Origin: an uncultured Bacteroides sp.
Lineage (GTDB): Bacteria; Bacteroidota; Bacteroidia; Bacteroidales; Bacteroidaceae
Assembly (NCBI GenBank): GCA_947173895.1
Contig: CAMWGU010000015.1
Span: 1 to 57,330 of the forward strand
Direction of reading: 5' to 3'
DNA length: 57,330 nucleotides
Each line of letters starts with the position of its first letter. The stretch's first letter is position 1. The position numbers and the translations under genes were made by a program. Positions 7,934 through 16,015 of the stretch are shown piece by piece. The notes beneath the pieces were generated by a model. It was not told where the DNA came from. It worked only from the letters and a program-made list of their open reading frames with translations, and did not search any database.

Positions 7934-8545
7934 ATGAAGAATGAAGTATTATATCTGCTGCTGAACGACTACGCCAACCACGAAACAGTCTATCTTTCGG
8001 AAGCCATCGCCTCCGATGAAACGGCTTTGAAAGCCAACCCGAAGTATGTCAACAAGGTGGTTGCCCCGACATTGGAACCGGTGCAATCCATCGGAGGCCT
8101 CCGCACCCTGCCGGACTATTCGTTCGACACCATGCCTGACGACTATGCCGCCTTAGTGCTGATTGGCGGCTTCGGCTGGAGCACGCCCGTTGCCGAAAAG
8201 GTGGTGCCCATTGTCCGGCAAGCCATAGAGAGGGGCAAGATTATCGGCGCCATCTGCAATGCCGCTTCCTTCATGGCAAAGCACGGCTTCCTGAATGCTG
8301 TGAAGCATACCGGCAACGGACTGGAGCAACTGAAGCTGTGGGGTGGTGACAACTATACCCATCCCGATGGCTATGTCCATGCCCAAGCCGTCAGCGACCA
8401 ACACATCGTAACTGCCAACGGTTCCGCCACCATGGAGTTTGCCAAAGAGCTCTTGTTGCTGCTTGAGAACGACACACCGGAACACATCGAAATGTATTAT
8501 CAATTCAACAAACAAGGCTTCTGCGCCCTGTTTCCCAAAATCTGA
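7934..8545 (+). CDS. DJ-1/PfpI family protein (class I glutamine amidotransferase-like)
   Basis: A 203-residue single-domain protein. The nucleophile elbow GAICNAA places the reactive Cys at residue 108, and LIGGFGW forms the oxyanion-side loop. Family members act as proteases, glyoxalases/deglycases, chaperones or isonitrile hydratases, so only the fold class can be assigned. The start is the ATG at 7934, 2 bp after the DUF3795 stop. A longer open frame from 7562 runs through the preceding gene in another frame and is not credible. With the flavoprotein and the Cys-rich protein it forms a likely stress-response operon. Confidence 0.85.
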   Translation: MKNEVLYLLLNDYANHETVYLSEAIASDETALKANPKYVNKVVAPTLEPVQSIGGLRTLPDYSFDTMPDDYAALVLIGGFGWSTPVAEKVVPIVRQAIERGKIIGAICNAASFMAKHGFLNAVKHTGNGLEQLKLWGGDNYTHPDGYVHAQAVSDQHIVTANGSATMEFAKELLLLLENDTPEHIEMYYQFNKQGFCALFPKI

Positions 8546-8677
8546 AGACTATGGCCTACTCTACTGATTTCATAGAGTCAGGCCCGTTTCCCCTTTTATT
8601 TATTTTAACAATCCGATGAAAAGCGGCGGATAGTATCGTCTCCTGATGATCTTTGCGATGTTTACCGAGGCCAATGA

Positions 8678-9748
8678 AGCATTGAAAGCAAAGTCAAGTT
8701 TCCTCAAGTCTCTTGCCTGGCAATCATTGCTATATCGGCAGGGTATTGGTATTCCTGTAGTTCTCGCAACCCAATCGCTGAAATTTGGGAACAAACTTTA
8801 TATGAAGACTATGCAAACAAAATGAGTGAAATCAAAGTAAGTAAGATACATACACTGTCCGATGCAACTTCATCCGACATCAAAATCGAGACTGAAAGCC
8901 AAATATTGCATATAAAAAAGGATAGCACACAATCTTACATGGAAATCGAAAAAGATTTTTTGGCTGACTAATATTATTTATCAGTCTATAATCCGGTGAA
9001 TATCGAAAAGCTAGAGCGCCTTTTCCAATCAAGACTGAAGAAAAAAAAGGGGTTAATTGTGGGACGGCCGTGTCTATTTACAGCAAAGGTAGTACCAGAA
9101 AAAACCTTTGTGGTGTAGAAGATGTGACAGACCTGCATGGCTATCTGAAATTGGCATACAAAGTAGATATTCAGGATGTCATACTCTTGGAGGCCTATGT
9201 CAAGGGCAGTTGGTTGGAAAGGTTATTGTGGGGAAAAGGCTATTATATCGTATTATCCTTGATTCTTTTGGGGATGCTGATTTTGTTAGTGTTAGAAAAA
9301 AGAGGCCGATTATCCGGGAAATTCCTTTGTTTTCAGCTGTAGAACCCGTTCAGCAAAATGTGGAACCGGTTACAGAACTTATAGAAGTACAAGTTCAACT
9401 GAAGTTGGATTTTCATCCAACATCCTCGATTGTTATTCTAGACGAAAAGAAACATACTTTGATTTATGAGGATAAGGAAATATTGCTTGCTCCGAGAAAA
9501 TATTCAGTTTGTTTTATCTGTTGGCGCAAGGACAAAATTATTTCCAGCTGCATGATTCCTTGTTTCAAAATCTCTAGTAGGACAAAAGGAATGCAGACAA
9601 GAAGCATTTGAAACAACTCGTAATCCGCTTACGGAAAGAATTGGAAAACGTGCCGCTAAATATTGCTGTGATACGGGGCAGCGGATACCAAATCAAAAAA
9701 GAAGATGATATGGAAATCATTATCAAACAAATAGAATGTAATAATTGA
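8678..9748 (+). pseudogene. Broken membrane-anchored winged-helix regulator
   Basis: The protein can be read only by changing frame. Segment 1 (8678-8968, stop TAA at 8969, then readable to 9115) gives a hydrophobic signal/anchor, NPIAEIWEQTLYEDYANK and a periplasmic-looking stretch. Segment 2 (9070-9342) gives DLHGYLKLAYKVDIQDVILL and a membrane helix (YYIVLSLILLGMLILLVLE). Segments 3-5 (to 9748) give ILDEKKHTLIYEDKEILL, FYLLAQGQNYFQLHDSLFQ and a typical winged-helix end, LRKELENVPLNIAVIRGSGY. Intact, it would have been an extracytoplasmic sensor, one membrane segment and a cytoplasmic DNA-binding domain, as in ToxR-like proteins. At least one nonsense codon and three frame changes show it is dead. 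No intact start codon was found. Confidence 0.65.
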
Positions 9749-9864
9749 AAACCCATTTCCCTATTTTGCGACTATTTTAATAAATAAAAAAAGGAGTAAC
9801 GCCTTTAACAAATAGAATAAAAGTTTTAATTTATGTTATAAATAATACTTTTTTATTTGTTTTA

Positions 9865-9895
9865 TTTGCAGATTCCACTAATATTCGTACCTTTG
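9865..9895 (+). promoter_or_regulatory. Strong Bacteroides-type promoter of a small transcript
   Basis: TTTG (9865-9868), 19 bp, TACCTTTG (9888-9895) is a full match to the consensus. No protein gene follows; a terminator comes about 60 bases downstream. Confidence 0.7.
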
Positions 9896-9901
9896 CATTG
9901 T

Positions 9902-9963
9902 GTTTTTCATAGTATTAGATTTAAGGTTAACAAAGGTTGGAGCAAGGCGTTGCTCCTTTTTTT
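9902..9963 (+). ncRNA. Candidate small RNA of about 60 nt
   Basis: The interval runs from the expected start of the promoter at 9865-9895 to a textbook terminator: GGAGCAA (9939-9945), loop GGCG, TTGCTCC (9950-9956), then seven T. There is no start codon with a useful frame. Before the hairpin lies an AT-rich single-stranded stretch (TTTTTCATAGTATTAGATT and following). It could be a free sRNA or the leader of a gene since lost. Ends are predicted, not measured. Confidence 0.55.
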
Positions 9964-10239
9964 ATATAGAAGTTTATCATAACGCAACCTCATCGTTTTC
10001 CAAATCAGCAGAAATTTCGTATTAGTATCCATTTCCTTTATGCGCACAATATATAGTCAATCCGAATAGGAAGAATTTCACAACAATCCCCTACTTAATT
10101 GTTACCACCCAATACACATTCCCCTTGGACGTATGCACCCACTCGCCCGGCTGAAGCAGGATGCAGCTCAGGCTGTAAGCATAAGCAGTCATGCCGGGGA
10201 TGGCACGGCAAAGCGGCAGCAATCCGTTGAGGGCGATAG

Positions 10240-10790
10240 CGAGATCGCGGCGTGGCATCTCGGCGGGAACCGGAGGTGACAAGATTTTACTTCCGAAGAA
10301 ATATGATGTACATGCAGGCCTGTGCATCGGAACACGACAGGCTTGTTCGTTGCACAAACCTAGCCTGTTCACCGCAATACATTTCGCCTTATCGTAAAAA
10401 CACGTACGTATGTGTGGGCTTGTACATACGTACGTATAGGCTTACACATACGTATGTATAGCCTCACACGTACGTACGTGCAGAGCACACCATCCCCTCA
10501 TCAGGTTGCTTCTCCCCCTTCTCCCTTCATCCTTTCATTTTTCAGTAAACCATCTATCAATCAATAGGTTAAAAATGACAGAACATCCCCTCATCCTCCT
10601 TTCAGCCATCTGCACAAGTCCCTTCACATCTACCTTCAGTGGTTTCAGCCATTCAACTTTTGTTCGCCAATGAAGGGAGCCGACGGAGTGTCCTTTCACA
10701 CTTGTCCCCCCATCAGAAGGGCGTTTCGGCAACTAATGAAAGGATGAAAAGGAAAAGTAGAATCACATCAATACTGTGGATTATTTGAAG
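10240..10790 (-). repeat. Composite dispersed repeat, copy 1 (inverted relative to copy 2)
   Basis: Read on the minus strand this segment aligns by eye with 33541-34050. In order, the shared parts are a CAGTATTGAYGTGATT start, runs of CCTTTCAT/ATGAAAGGA, GTGAAAGGACACTCCGT, AACCTATTGATTGATAGA, the 22-bp palindrome array (10400-10487 here), and GAACAAGCCTG near the end. No transposase or convincing reading frame is inside. It occupies most of the extra DNA that splits the repeat at 10055-10950. Confidence 0.7.
10400..10487. repeat. Four tandem 22-bp palindromic units (ACGTACGT array), copy 1
   Basis: Units start at 10400, 10422, 10444 and 10466. Each centres on TACGTATGTA or TACGTACGTA-like palindromes flanked by a short GGCTT/CCTC spacer. 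Neighbouring units can pair into alternative hairpins. The same four-unit, 22-bp layout occurs at 33894-33981. Confidence 0.75.
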
Positions 10791-11290
10791 GGGCAACCAT
10801 GCAAAAAATGTTATTTTCGGACAATGTAGGGCCGACAGACAATGGTAATGCGTTAGAGCCGGCAAGCGAAGGTTCTTGGCCGGGAAGCAAAAAGACTTGG
10901 GAATACAGATACCACCGGTTGCGATGTCCCTATGATTATAGGTAGCTGACGAATATTACCAACGAAATAAAACAGAATGATACGGCATCTAGAAAAGATC
11001 TGTATCATCCTGTAAAAAGAAATCCTTTCTAACAAAAAAAAACATAGCCGGAAGTGTGAAACCGGGCAAACCATCTGCAAGGAAGTATGATTTTATATGT
11101 CATGACGGACGTGTCCGATCTGGCGTATAGAATCATTCTTCCCGAGTTTGCCTACGTGTGTGACGGCTTGTTTATTTATGAATCCAGCGGTCACACACGA
11201 CTTTCCGCTTCCGGCACGAAGAGACAACAAAAAAGAAAAGGCATCTGGAATACTGTAAAAGCACCTCTTTGGCATAAGCACAAAAGAAAT

Positions 11291-11345
11291 GGGCCTTGCC
11301 TCATTAGTCTAAACAGTTGTTTAGGTGTGAGGCAAAGCCCTTTTA
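11291..11345 (+). terminator. Hairpin terminator
   Basis: GGGCCTTGCCTCA (11291-11303) pairs with TGAGGCAAAGCCC (11328-11340) with one mismatch and is followed by TTTTATC. No intact gene upstream uses it, so it may be left over from a lost gene. Confidence 0.6.
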
Positions 11346-11463
11346 TCAGCTTATGCAGTAGTCGGCACACGTTCGTTCAAAATTCTTTTGGACGATGGTG
11401 TACTGACATAAAATCGCTTTTACGGAAAAACGTATATGATAAAGAAAAAATCAGGGAGATTCA

Positions 11464-11495
11464 TTTCAAAATTTCCCGTTTCATTGTTACTTTTG
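11464..11495 (+). promoter_or_regulatory. Orphan Bacteroides-type promoter
   Basis: TTTC (11464-11467), 20 bp, TACTTTTG (11488-11495). Downstream there is only an 11-codon frame (ATG at 11525, ending TAA at 11558-11560) and a weak hairpin near 11580, before genes of the opposite strand. It may drive a tiny peptide or RNA, or be a remnant. Confidence 0.35.
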
Positions 11496-11762
11496 CATAC
11501 GAAGAGTTCTTTGAGGGTTACGCAATGCGCAGAAAAATAATGCAGCAGATAACTAACTAAATCGTAACCTATTACTATTATGAGCAATTAACCTAAGCTC
11601 ATTTCCAATAAATTACACACTTTTCGTAACTTCTTAGGACCAAAACCAATAACAAAACATGACAATGGACAGAACATCAATCAATATAAATCATTCCAAC
11701 GACACAGACAGGCACAAAAACACCTCATGCCACCATGTTTTTTTGCGCACAACATTCTACTC

Positions 11763-13244
11763 TTAGAATTGAAAATAAATGAACGGCTGAATATCACTGC
11801 TCTTCAACTGAATGACCAGATAGATCAGTAACACTAATAGTAATGCTTTTCCCAACAAAGGTAACCGGATGACTCCGCGACAACAAACACATTGCCAACT
11901 GTCGGGCACAAAATGGAACACATAGCCAATTCCCATCAAAGCAAACACTTTCCAATAGCCTTTCACCAACTGCACAAACACTTCCGGATGAAAAGCTGTA
12001 GCAATCTGCCTCAACATGACCATGGAAGATTCGAATGTGTCATTCCGAAAGAATATCCAACAGAAACAAACGAAATGGAAGGTAAAAAGAATCGCAAAAA
12101 ATTTGCGAATCCCCCTGCTAGTGGCTGTTTTAGGTTTATGCAACAAATTGCGCCAACATTTTTGTGCTGCAAGAGCAAGACCATGAAAGCCTCCCCATAC
12201 TATAAAATTCCAGGAAGCTCCATGCCACAGGCCACCTAATAACATAGTCAGGAACAAATTGACATACGTACGGACCTTCCCCTTACGGTTCCCGCCCAAT
12301 GAAATATAAAGATAATCGCGCAGCCAAGTGGAAAGCGAGATATGCCAGCGGTGCCAAAAATCGGTTATGCTGTCGGCCTTATAAGGAGAATTAAAGTTCA
12401 TGGGAAAACGAAAGCCCAACAACAAAGCAAGCCCGATAGCCATATCACTATAGCCGGAGAAATCACAATAGATCTGCAAAGCATAGCCATATATACCAAA
12501 CAGATTTTCGAGTCCAGAATAAAGAGCCGGATTCTCGAAAATACGTTCTACAAAGTTCACACTGATATAATCAGAGATGATGGCTTTTTTAAACAATCCA
12601 CAAATGATAAAGAAAACACCTGTACCAAACATCTCGGAAGAAACAAACAACGGTTGCCTGATTTGAGGAATGAAATCGCGAGCACGCACAATAGGACCAG
12701 CCACCAGCTGCGGGAAAAAAGAAACATAAAAAACATAATCGAGCAACCGGCGCAAAGGCATCAATTCACGACGATACACATCAATGGTATAGCTTAAAGA
12801 CTGGAAAGTAAAAAACGAAATTCCTACAGGCAAAAATATATCCAACGGTTGGAACTTGCCATCCCATAAAGGAGCCAACATCTGATAAAAGAAATTGGTA
12901 TACTTGAAATAACAAAGCAGCCCCAGATTGACACACAAACTGAGCAACAGCAACGTTTTCCGCTTCCACTTAGTTTCAGTATGCACCATACACAATGCCA
13001 GCCAATAGTCTGTCAACGTCACTACTCCTAACAGAAAGAAATAAAATCCACTGCTTTTATAATAAAAATAATAAGAAAATAAGGTTACAAACAAAATGCG
13101 CGCCGTATCTTGTTTCTTCAACAACATATAAATCAGGCTAAAACCTAAAAACAAAAACAAGAACAAGCCGCTACTAAAAATCATCGGTTGTCCGGCATCA
13201 TAAGTCAATACCTCTGTCAATTTACTCCAATCTAGTTGCCACAT
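11763..13244 (-). CDS. MBOAT-family O-acyltransferase (AlgI/DltB-like)
   Basis: A polytopic inner-membrane protein of 493 residues that moves an acyl group, usually acetyl, across or within the membrane for attachment to a surface polymer. The MBOAT signature is clear: NSPYKADSITDFWHRWHIS (His298/His301), LRDYLYISLGG, and LLGGLWHGASW with the probable catalytic His341. About ten hydrophobic segments are visible. It overlaps the preceding SGNH gene by 23 bp and is last in a three-gene minus-strand unit, as in alginate O-acetylation sets where AlgI works with SGNH proteins. The glycan acceptor is unknown. Confidence 0.9.
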   Translation of the reverse strand: MWQLDWSKLTEVLTYDAGQPMIFSSGLFLFLFLGFSLIYMLLKKQDTARILFVTLFSYYFYYKSSGFYFFLLGVVTLTDYWLALCMVHTETKWKRKTLLLLSLCVNLGLLCYFKYTNFFYQMLAPLWDGKFQPLDIFLPVGISFFTFQSLSYTIDVYRRELMPLRRLLDYVFYVSFFPQLVAGPIVRARDFIPQIRQPLFVSSEMFGTGVFFIICGLFKKAIISDYISVNFVERIFENPALYSGLENLFGIYGYALQIYCDFSGYSDMAIGLALLLGFRFPMNFNSPYKADSITDFWHRWHISLSTWLRDYLYISLGGNRKGKVRTYVNLFLTMLLGGLWHGASWNFIVWGGFHGLALAAQKCWRNLLHKPKTATSRGIRKFFAILFTFHFVCFCWIFFRNDTFESSMVMLRQIATAFHPEVFVQLVKGYWKVFALMGIGYVFHFVPDSWQCVCCRGVIRLPLLGKALLLVLLIYLVIQLKSSDIQPFIYFQF

Positions 13245-14175
13245 AATTATTATACGCTTTAATCAATGCTTGATGCAATAAATTACCTTGCAAACGATAT
13301 CCTTCGGGAGTAAAATGAATCCCGTCCGGACGAAGCATGTTATGTTTAGTCCAGTTACGACAAGCATCCGTTTTTCCACCTATTATATTATACATATCCC
13401 ACACCGCTATCTGATGCTCTTGTGCATACTCTTTTATGACATGGGCAGCCCACACAGTCCGTGGATTTATGGTACGCACCTTGCGTCGTCCAACGTATGC
13501 TCCCGGAGGTGTTGTCAGCAAAAAGGTCACTTCCGGACAAGCCTCTCTTAGCATAAACAGCAATTTATCCACCTGCGATTTATGAGTCTGAACTTGATAA
13601 CGGCGGCTGTGTGCCTCATTAGTCCCGAATGACACAATTATCAGGTCGGGATGTAAAGAAGCTATCTCTTTGACTTTCTCCTCATCGGAAAAAGTCAAAG
13701 AAGTAGCCCCATTAATGCCATAAATATGATAAACAATGCCTGGTTCGCCTGTTTCGCGAGCCAAGCCGCTAGTACGATATGAAATGGTATCCGGAAAAAC
13801 CGACTCTGAGCCAAAATCATTCTCCAAACAACGACGGGTAACCAACGGATACAAATGCCCCCGCACATGCGAATCGCCTATATGGACCACACGTACCGGA
13901 CCAGCCATATCACTCAACTTTTGAAAAAAGACAGAGAGGGAATGATTCTTGTCTTCTATCACATTATCTAAAACATGTACAAAACTGCCTGGAAGCGAAT
14001 CTCTCACTGTGATCAACCGCACACTATAATGCATTTCTCTTGTTTGCTCGGACATCTGGAGCGGATTCAACGGAGAGGGTAATACCGGAATCGCATCCTG
14101 AGCATACATACACGGGAACGACAGAAAAACTGTAACGATACTAAAAAACAAATAAAAGGACATGCTATTCTTCAT
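13222..14175 (-). CDS. Periplasmic SGNH/GDSL-like hydrolase or O-acetyltransferase (proximal to MBOAT)
   Basis: A secreted protein of about 317 residues with a signal peptide (MKNSMSFYLFFSIV...YAQ). Block I is HIGDSHVRGH with the nucleophile Ser, block III is IIVSFGTNEAHS with the oxyanion Asn, and block V is DGIHFTPEGYRL with the Asp-x-x-His pair, so the catalytic triad appears complete. Such proteins transfer or remove acetyl groups on glycans. The frame extends to 14208, but the ATG at 14175 gives the best signal peptide; 14163 is also possible. It overlaps both neighbours, pointing to one transcript. Partnership with the MBOAT protein is inferred from context. Confidence 0.82.
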   Translation of the reverse strand: MKNSMSFYLFFSIVTVFLSFPCMYAQDAIPVLPSPLNPLQMSEQTREMHYSVRLITVRDSLPGSFVHVLDNVIEDKNHSLSVFFQKLSDMAGPVRVVHIGDSHVRGHLYPLVTRRCLENDFGSESVFPDTISYRTSGLARETGEPGIVYHIYGINGATSLTFSDEEKVKEIASLHPDLIIVSFGTNEAHSRRYQVQTHKSQVDKLLFMLREACPEVTFLLTTPPGAYVGRRKVRTINPRTVWAAHVIKEYAQEHQIAVWDMYNIIGGKTDACRNWTKHNMLRPDGIHFTPEGYRLQGNLLHQALIKAYNNYVATRLE

Positions 14176-15538
14176 AAGCTTTGCGTTTTTCGTATTGTTC
14201 TTTACCATACATCAATGTCTCAAACAAAATGCCAGCCAAATGTTTACCACCTTTAAAATTGATATGAGTATAATCAAGATTAGCCATCTTCTGATTAACC
14301 ATTCCGACAATGCTTCCTTGACCTCCCATCGCCTCATACATATTCCAAAAAGCAATGTGACTATCCGCCGCTATGGATTGTTGATAACGGATCAGATTTT
14401 TCACCCCGGGCATAGTACGTAATTCTCCATATTCATTCTTATATTCACGATCACCCACACTGACAAGCAAGATACTACTCTCTGGAAATGCTTTTTTCAA
14501 ATGCTCTATTACTGTAAGCATTCCTTTTTTATACCCATCATAATTTGTTCCTCGTTGTGTGGCTACATTCAGACCATACTGTATCACAATTAAATCATAA
14601 GGACGAAGATGATGGAAACCACACAATGTATGTAAAGGAATGTTGCGCAAATGCAAACCACTACTACCACGTACGCTGAAATTATCTAAAGAGATTCCCC
14701 GCTTGCCATCCATGGCCACTCCGTAAAAGACAGCCGAATCAGCTCGCTCAACATTCCATCGTACTTGCCCTATCCTACCCTCCACTGATACAGCCTGTAT
14801 AACTCCAGTTCCTGTTTTCTCATACAACTCCCCTTGGGCAGCGCCATTCACCCTTGAACGGACTGTTACATCTCCTTTATTAAAAAAGTAAAAGGTAGAA
14901 ATCTCACAAGTGTCCAGCCTCGAAGCATATTTATTCTGACCTTTCAGATGTACATAAGCTCCTTCATAAGGCAAAAAATAATGTCCGGAAATGCCTTGTT
15001 GCAATTTGTCAAAGCCAACAGAATCATTAGACGAATGGCTTTTCCATCCTCCAAAATTATGACGGACTGTAGGCCGATAGCCGGTGATGGTGGAAGTAAC
15101 TGGAATATATCCTACTCCACAACCACCAAATTGGTGTTGAAACATCTCCCGTAGGTCGGCAGTAAAAATATCCGCTTCAATAAAAGAATCCCCAAAATAG
15201 GCGATACGCACAGGACGATCCATTGTTTGTATCTGCAAAAGCGTTTCATAAAAATGTTTCATTCCTCGCATTGTAGAATCTGAATAATCTTCAATACAAG
15301 TCATTCCCATCTTACATGTATCCACAAAAACAGGTTTAACTGGAGAAGAAAGAACAAGAGTATCGGAATCACAGACTTCCTCTGGAACATCCGGACGAAT
15401 GTCAGCCAACAAATCAACCCGACGCAAAGGCTTATCACTCAATGACACAGATGGAAAAAAACACAGTCCTATTAACACTCCTACTACCATCAGAGTGAGA
15501 AAGAAAGTGGCTGATATATAATTCTTCATATTTTGCAA
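14165..15538 (-). CDS. Second SGNH/GDSL-like secreted protein, larger
   Basis: 457 residues, with an N-terminal hydrophobic segment (about residues 8-28) as signal peptide or anchor. Block I is IAYFGDSFIEADIF, an oxyanion-type block is LIVIQYGLNVATQ, and block V is LDYTHINFKGGKHLAG with an Asp and His. Between blocks I and III there is an inserted beta-rich region of about 150 residues, possibly glycan-binding. First gene of the unit with the second SGNH protein and the MBOAT acyltransferase. It resembles AlgJ/AlgX-like or peptidoglycan/glycan O-acetyl enzymes only at motif level, so acceptor and direction of reaction are open. Confidence 0.78.
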   Translation of the reverse strand: MQNMKNYISATFFLTLMVVGVLIGLCFFPSVSLSDKPLRRVDLLADIRPDVPEEVCDSDTLVLSSPVKPVFVDTCKMGMTCIEDYSDSTMRGMKHFYETLLQIQTMDRPVRIAYFGDSFIEADIFTADLREMFQHQFGGCGVGYIPVTSTITGYRPTVRHNFGGWKSHSSNDSVGFDKLQQGISGHYFLPYEGAYVHLKGQNKYASRLDTCEISTFYFFNKGDVTVRSRVNGAAQGELYEKTGTGVIQAVSVEGRIGQVRWNVERADSAVFYGVAMDGKRGISLDNFSVRGSSGLHLRNIPLHTLCGFHHLRPYDLIVIQYGLNVATQRGTNYDGYKKGMLTVIEHLKKAFPESSILLVSVGDREYKNEYGELRTMPGVKNLIRYQQSIAADSHIAFWNMYEAMGGQGSIVGMVNQKMANLDYTHINFKGGKHLAGILFETLMYGKEQYEKRKAYEE

Positions 15539-15555
15539 TATTTGTAAACCAGCCG

Positions 15556-15563
15556 CAAAAGTA
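15556..15563 (-). promoter_or_regulatory. -7 box for the O-acetylation unit
   Basis: The minus strand reads TACTTTTG about 18 bp before the ATG of the larger SGNH gene. A clear -33 TTTG is not seen. Confidence 0.4.
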
Positions 15564-15687
15564 ATGATTTTTTAGACGGAATGCTTCATGGTATAGGCTA
15601 AAAAAAGAAAAAGAGAGTATGTCAGACAAAAGGATCATTCCATTTTAATCCTACACACTCGCTTTTCTCATTATTTCCCGGCTTTTT

Positions 15688-15981
15688 TTAAATCGTTTTC
15701 TCGATATTCCATACAAAAGCACGAAGCCCTAACTGCTCGGTTTCTTTATCCATTTTGTGCAAAGCCTCCAACAATAGATCTACTTTGGCATCATCCACCA
15801 CAGTCATAATGGCCGAACACATGCTGGGCCAAGCATGGCTACCATAATGAGGATCTCCTTTCACAGAGCCACGCCCCTGTAATTGTTGCCAATAGCTGAA
15901 TCCACGACAATTATGTCGATCCAGTAAAGCCAGTATCCGTTCATAGAAAGCCTGATCGAAAGTTATGAAAACTGATTTCAT
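15688..15981 (-). CDS. PII-like transporter-associated protein (PG0541-type)
   Basis: A 97-residue protein with a ferredoxin-like PII fold pattern: KSVFITFDQAFYERILALLD at the start, a loop with GRGSVKGDPHYGSHAWPS, and the strand-helix-strand SAIMTVVDDAKVDLLLEALH. It resembles the small proteins linked to RND pumps in Bacteroidetes (PG0541 family). The typical GlnB uridylylation T-loop Tyr motif is not obvious. It follows the RND pump gene by 34 bp as the last gene of the efflux run. Known PII-like proteins bind nucleotides or metals and modulate transporters; that role here is inference. Confidence 0.75.
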   Translation of the reverse strand: MKSVFITFDQAFYERILALLDRHNCRGFSYWQQLQGRGSVKGDPHYGSHAWPSMCSAIMTVVDDAKVDLLLEALHKMDKETEQLGLRAFVWNIEKTI

Positions 15982-16015
15982 TGTTTCACTCTTTATTGTT
16001 TAATTTATGTTCTCA

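Larger units (their letters stand above)
10055..10950. repeat. Diverged copy of a repeat also found at 52.2-52.4 kb, here split by extra DNA
   Basis: 10055-10195 matches about 52195-52330 (shared AATAGGAAGAATTTCACAAC, ACCCAATACACATTCC and GTATGCACCCACTCGCC). 10892-10950 matches about 52358-52410 (shared CACCGGTTGCGATGTCCC then TATGATTATA). At 52 kb these halves are nearly adjacent; here about 700 bp lie between them. The left half translates on the minus strand to PGEWVHTSKGNVYWVV, and a similar peptide is kept at 52 kb, so the ancestor may have been coding. No intact gene remains. Confidence 0.6.
10951..11762. other. Gene-poor stretch with isolated signals
   Basis: No convincing coding region. 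Short open frames on both strands lack recognisable motifs. The interval holds a terminator-like hairpin (11291-11345), an orphan promoter (11464-11495) and AT-rich spacer before the convergent MBOAT gene. Together with 8.6-10.9 kb it makes about 3 kb of mostly decayed DNA. Confidence 0.5.

Noticed and set aside
10400-10487. Possible CRISPR array
   Set aside because: Units are tandem, palindromic and only 22 bp with no unique spacers, and no cas genes are present. The same applies to 33894-33981.
11093-11281. P-loop-like GSGKS in a short minus-strand frame
   Set aside because: The frame is 62 codons, lacks strand/helix context for a P-loop NTPase and lies in decayed DNA. Chance match.
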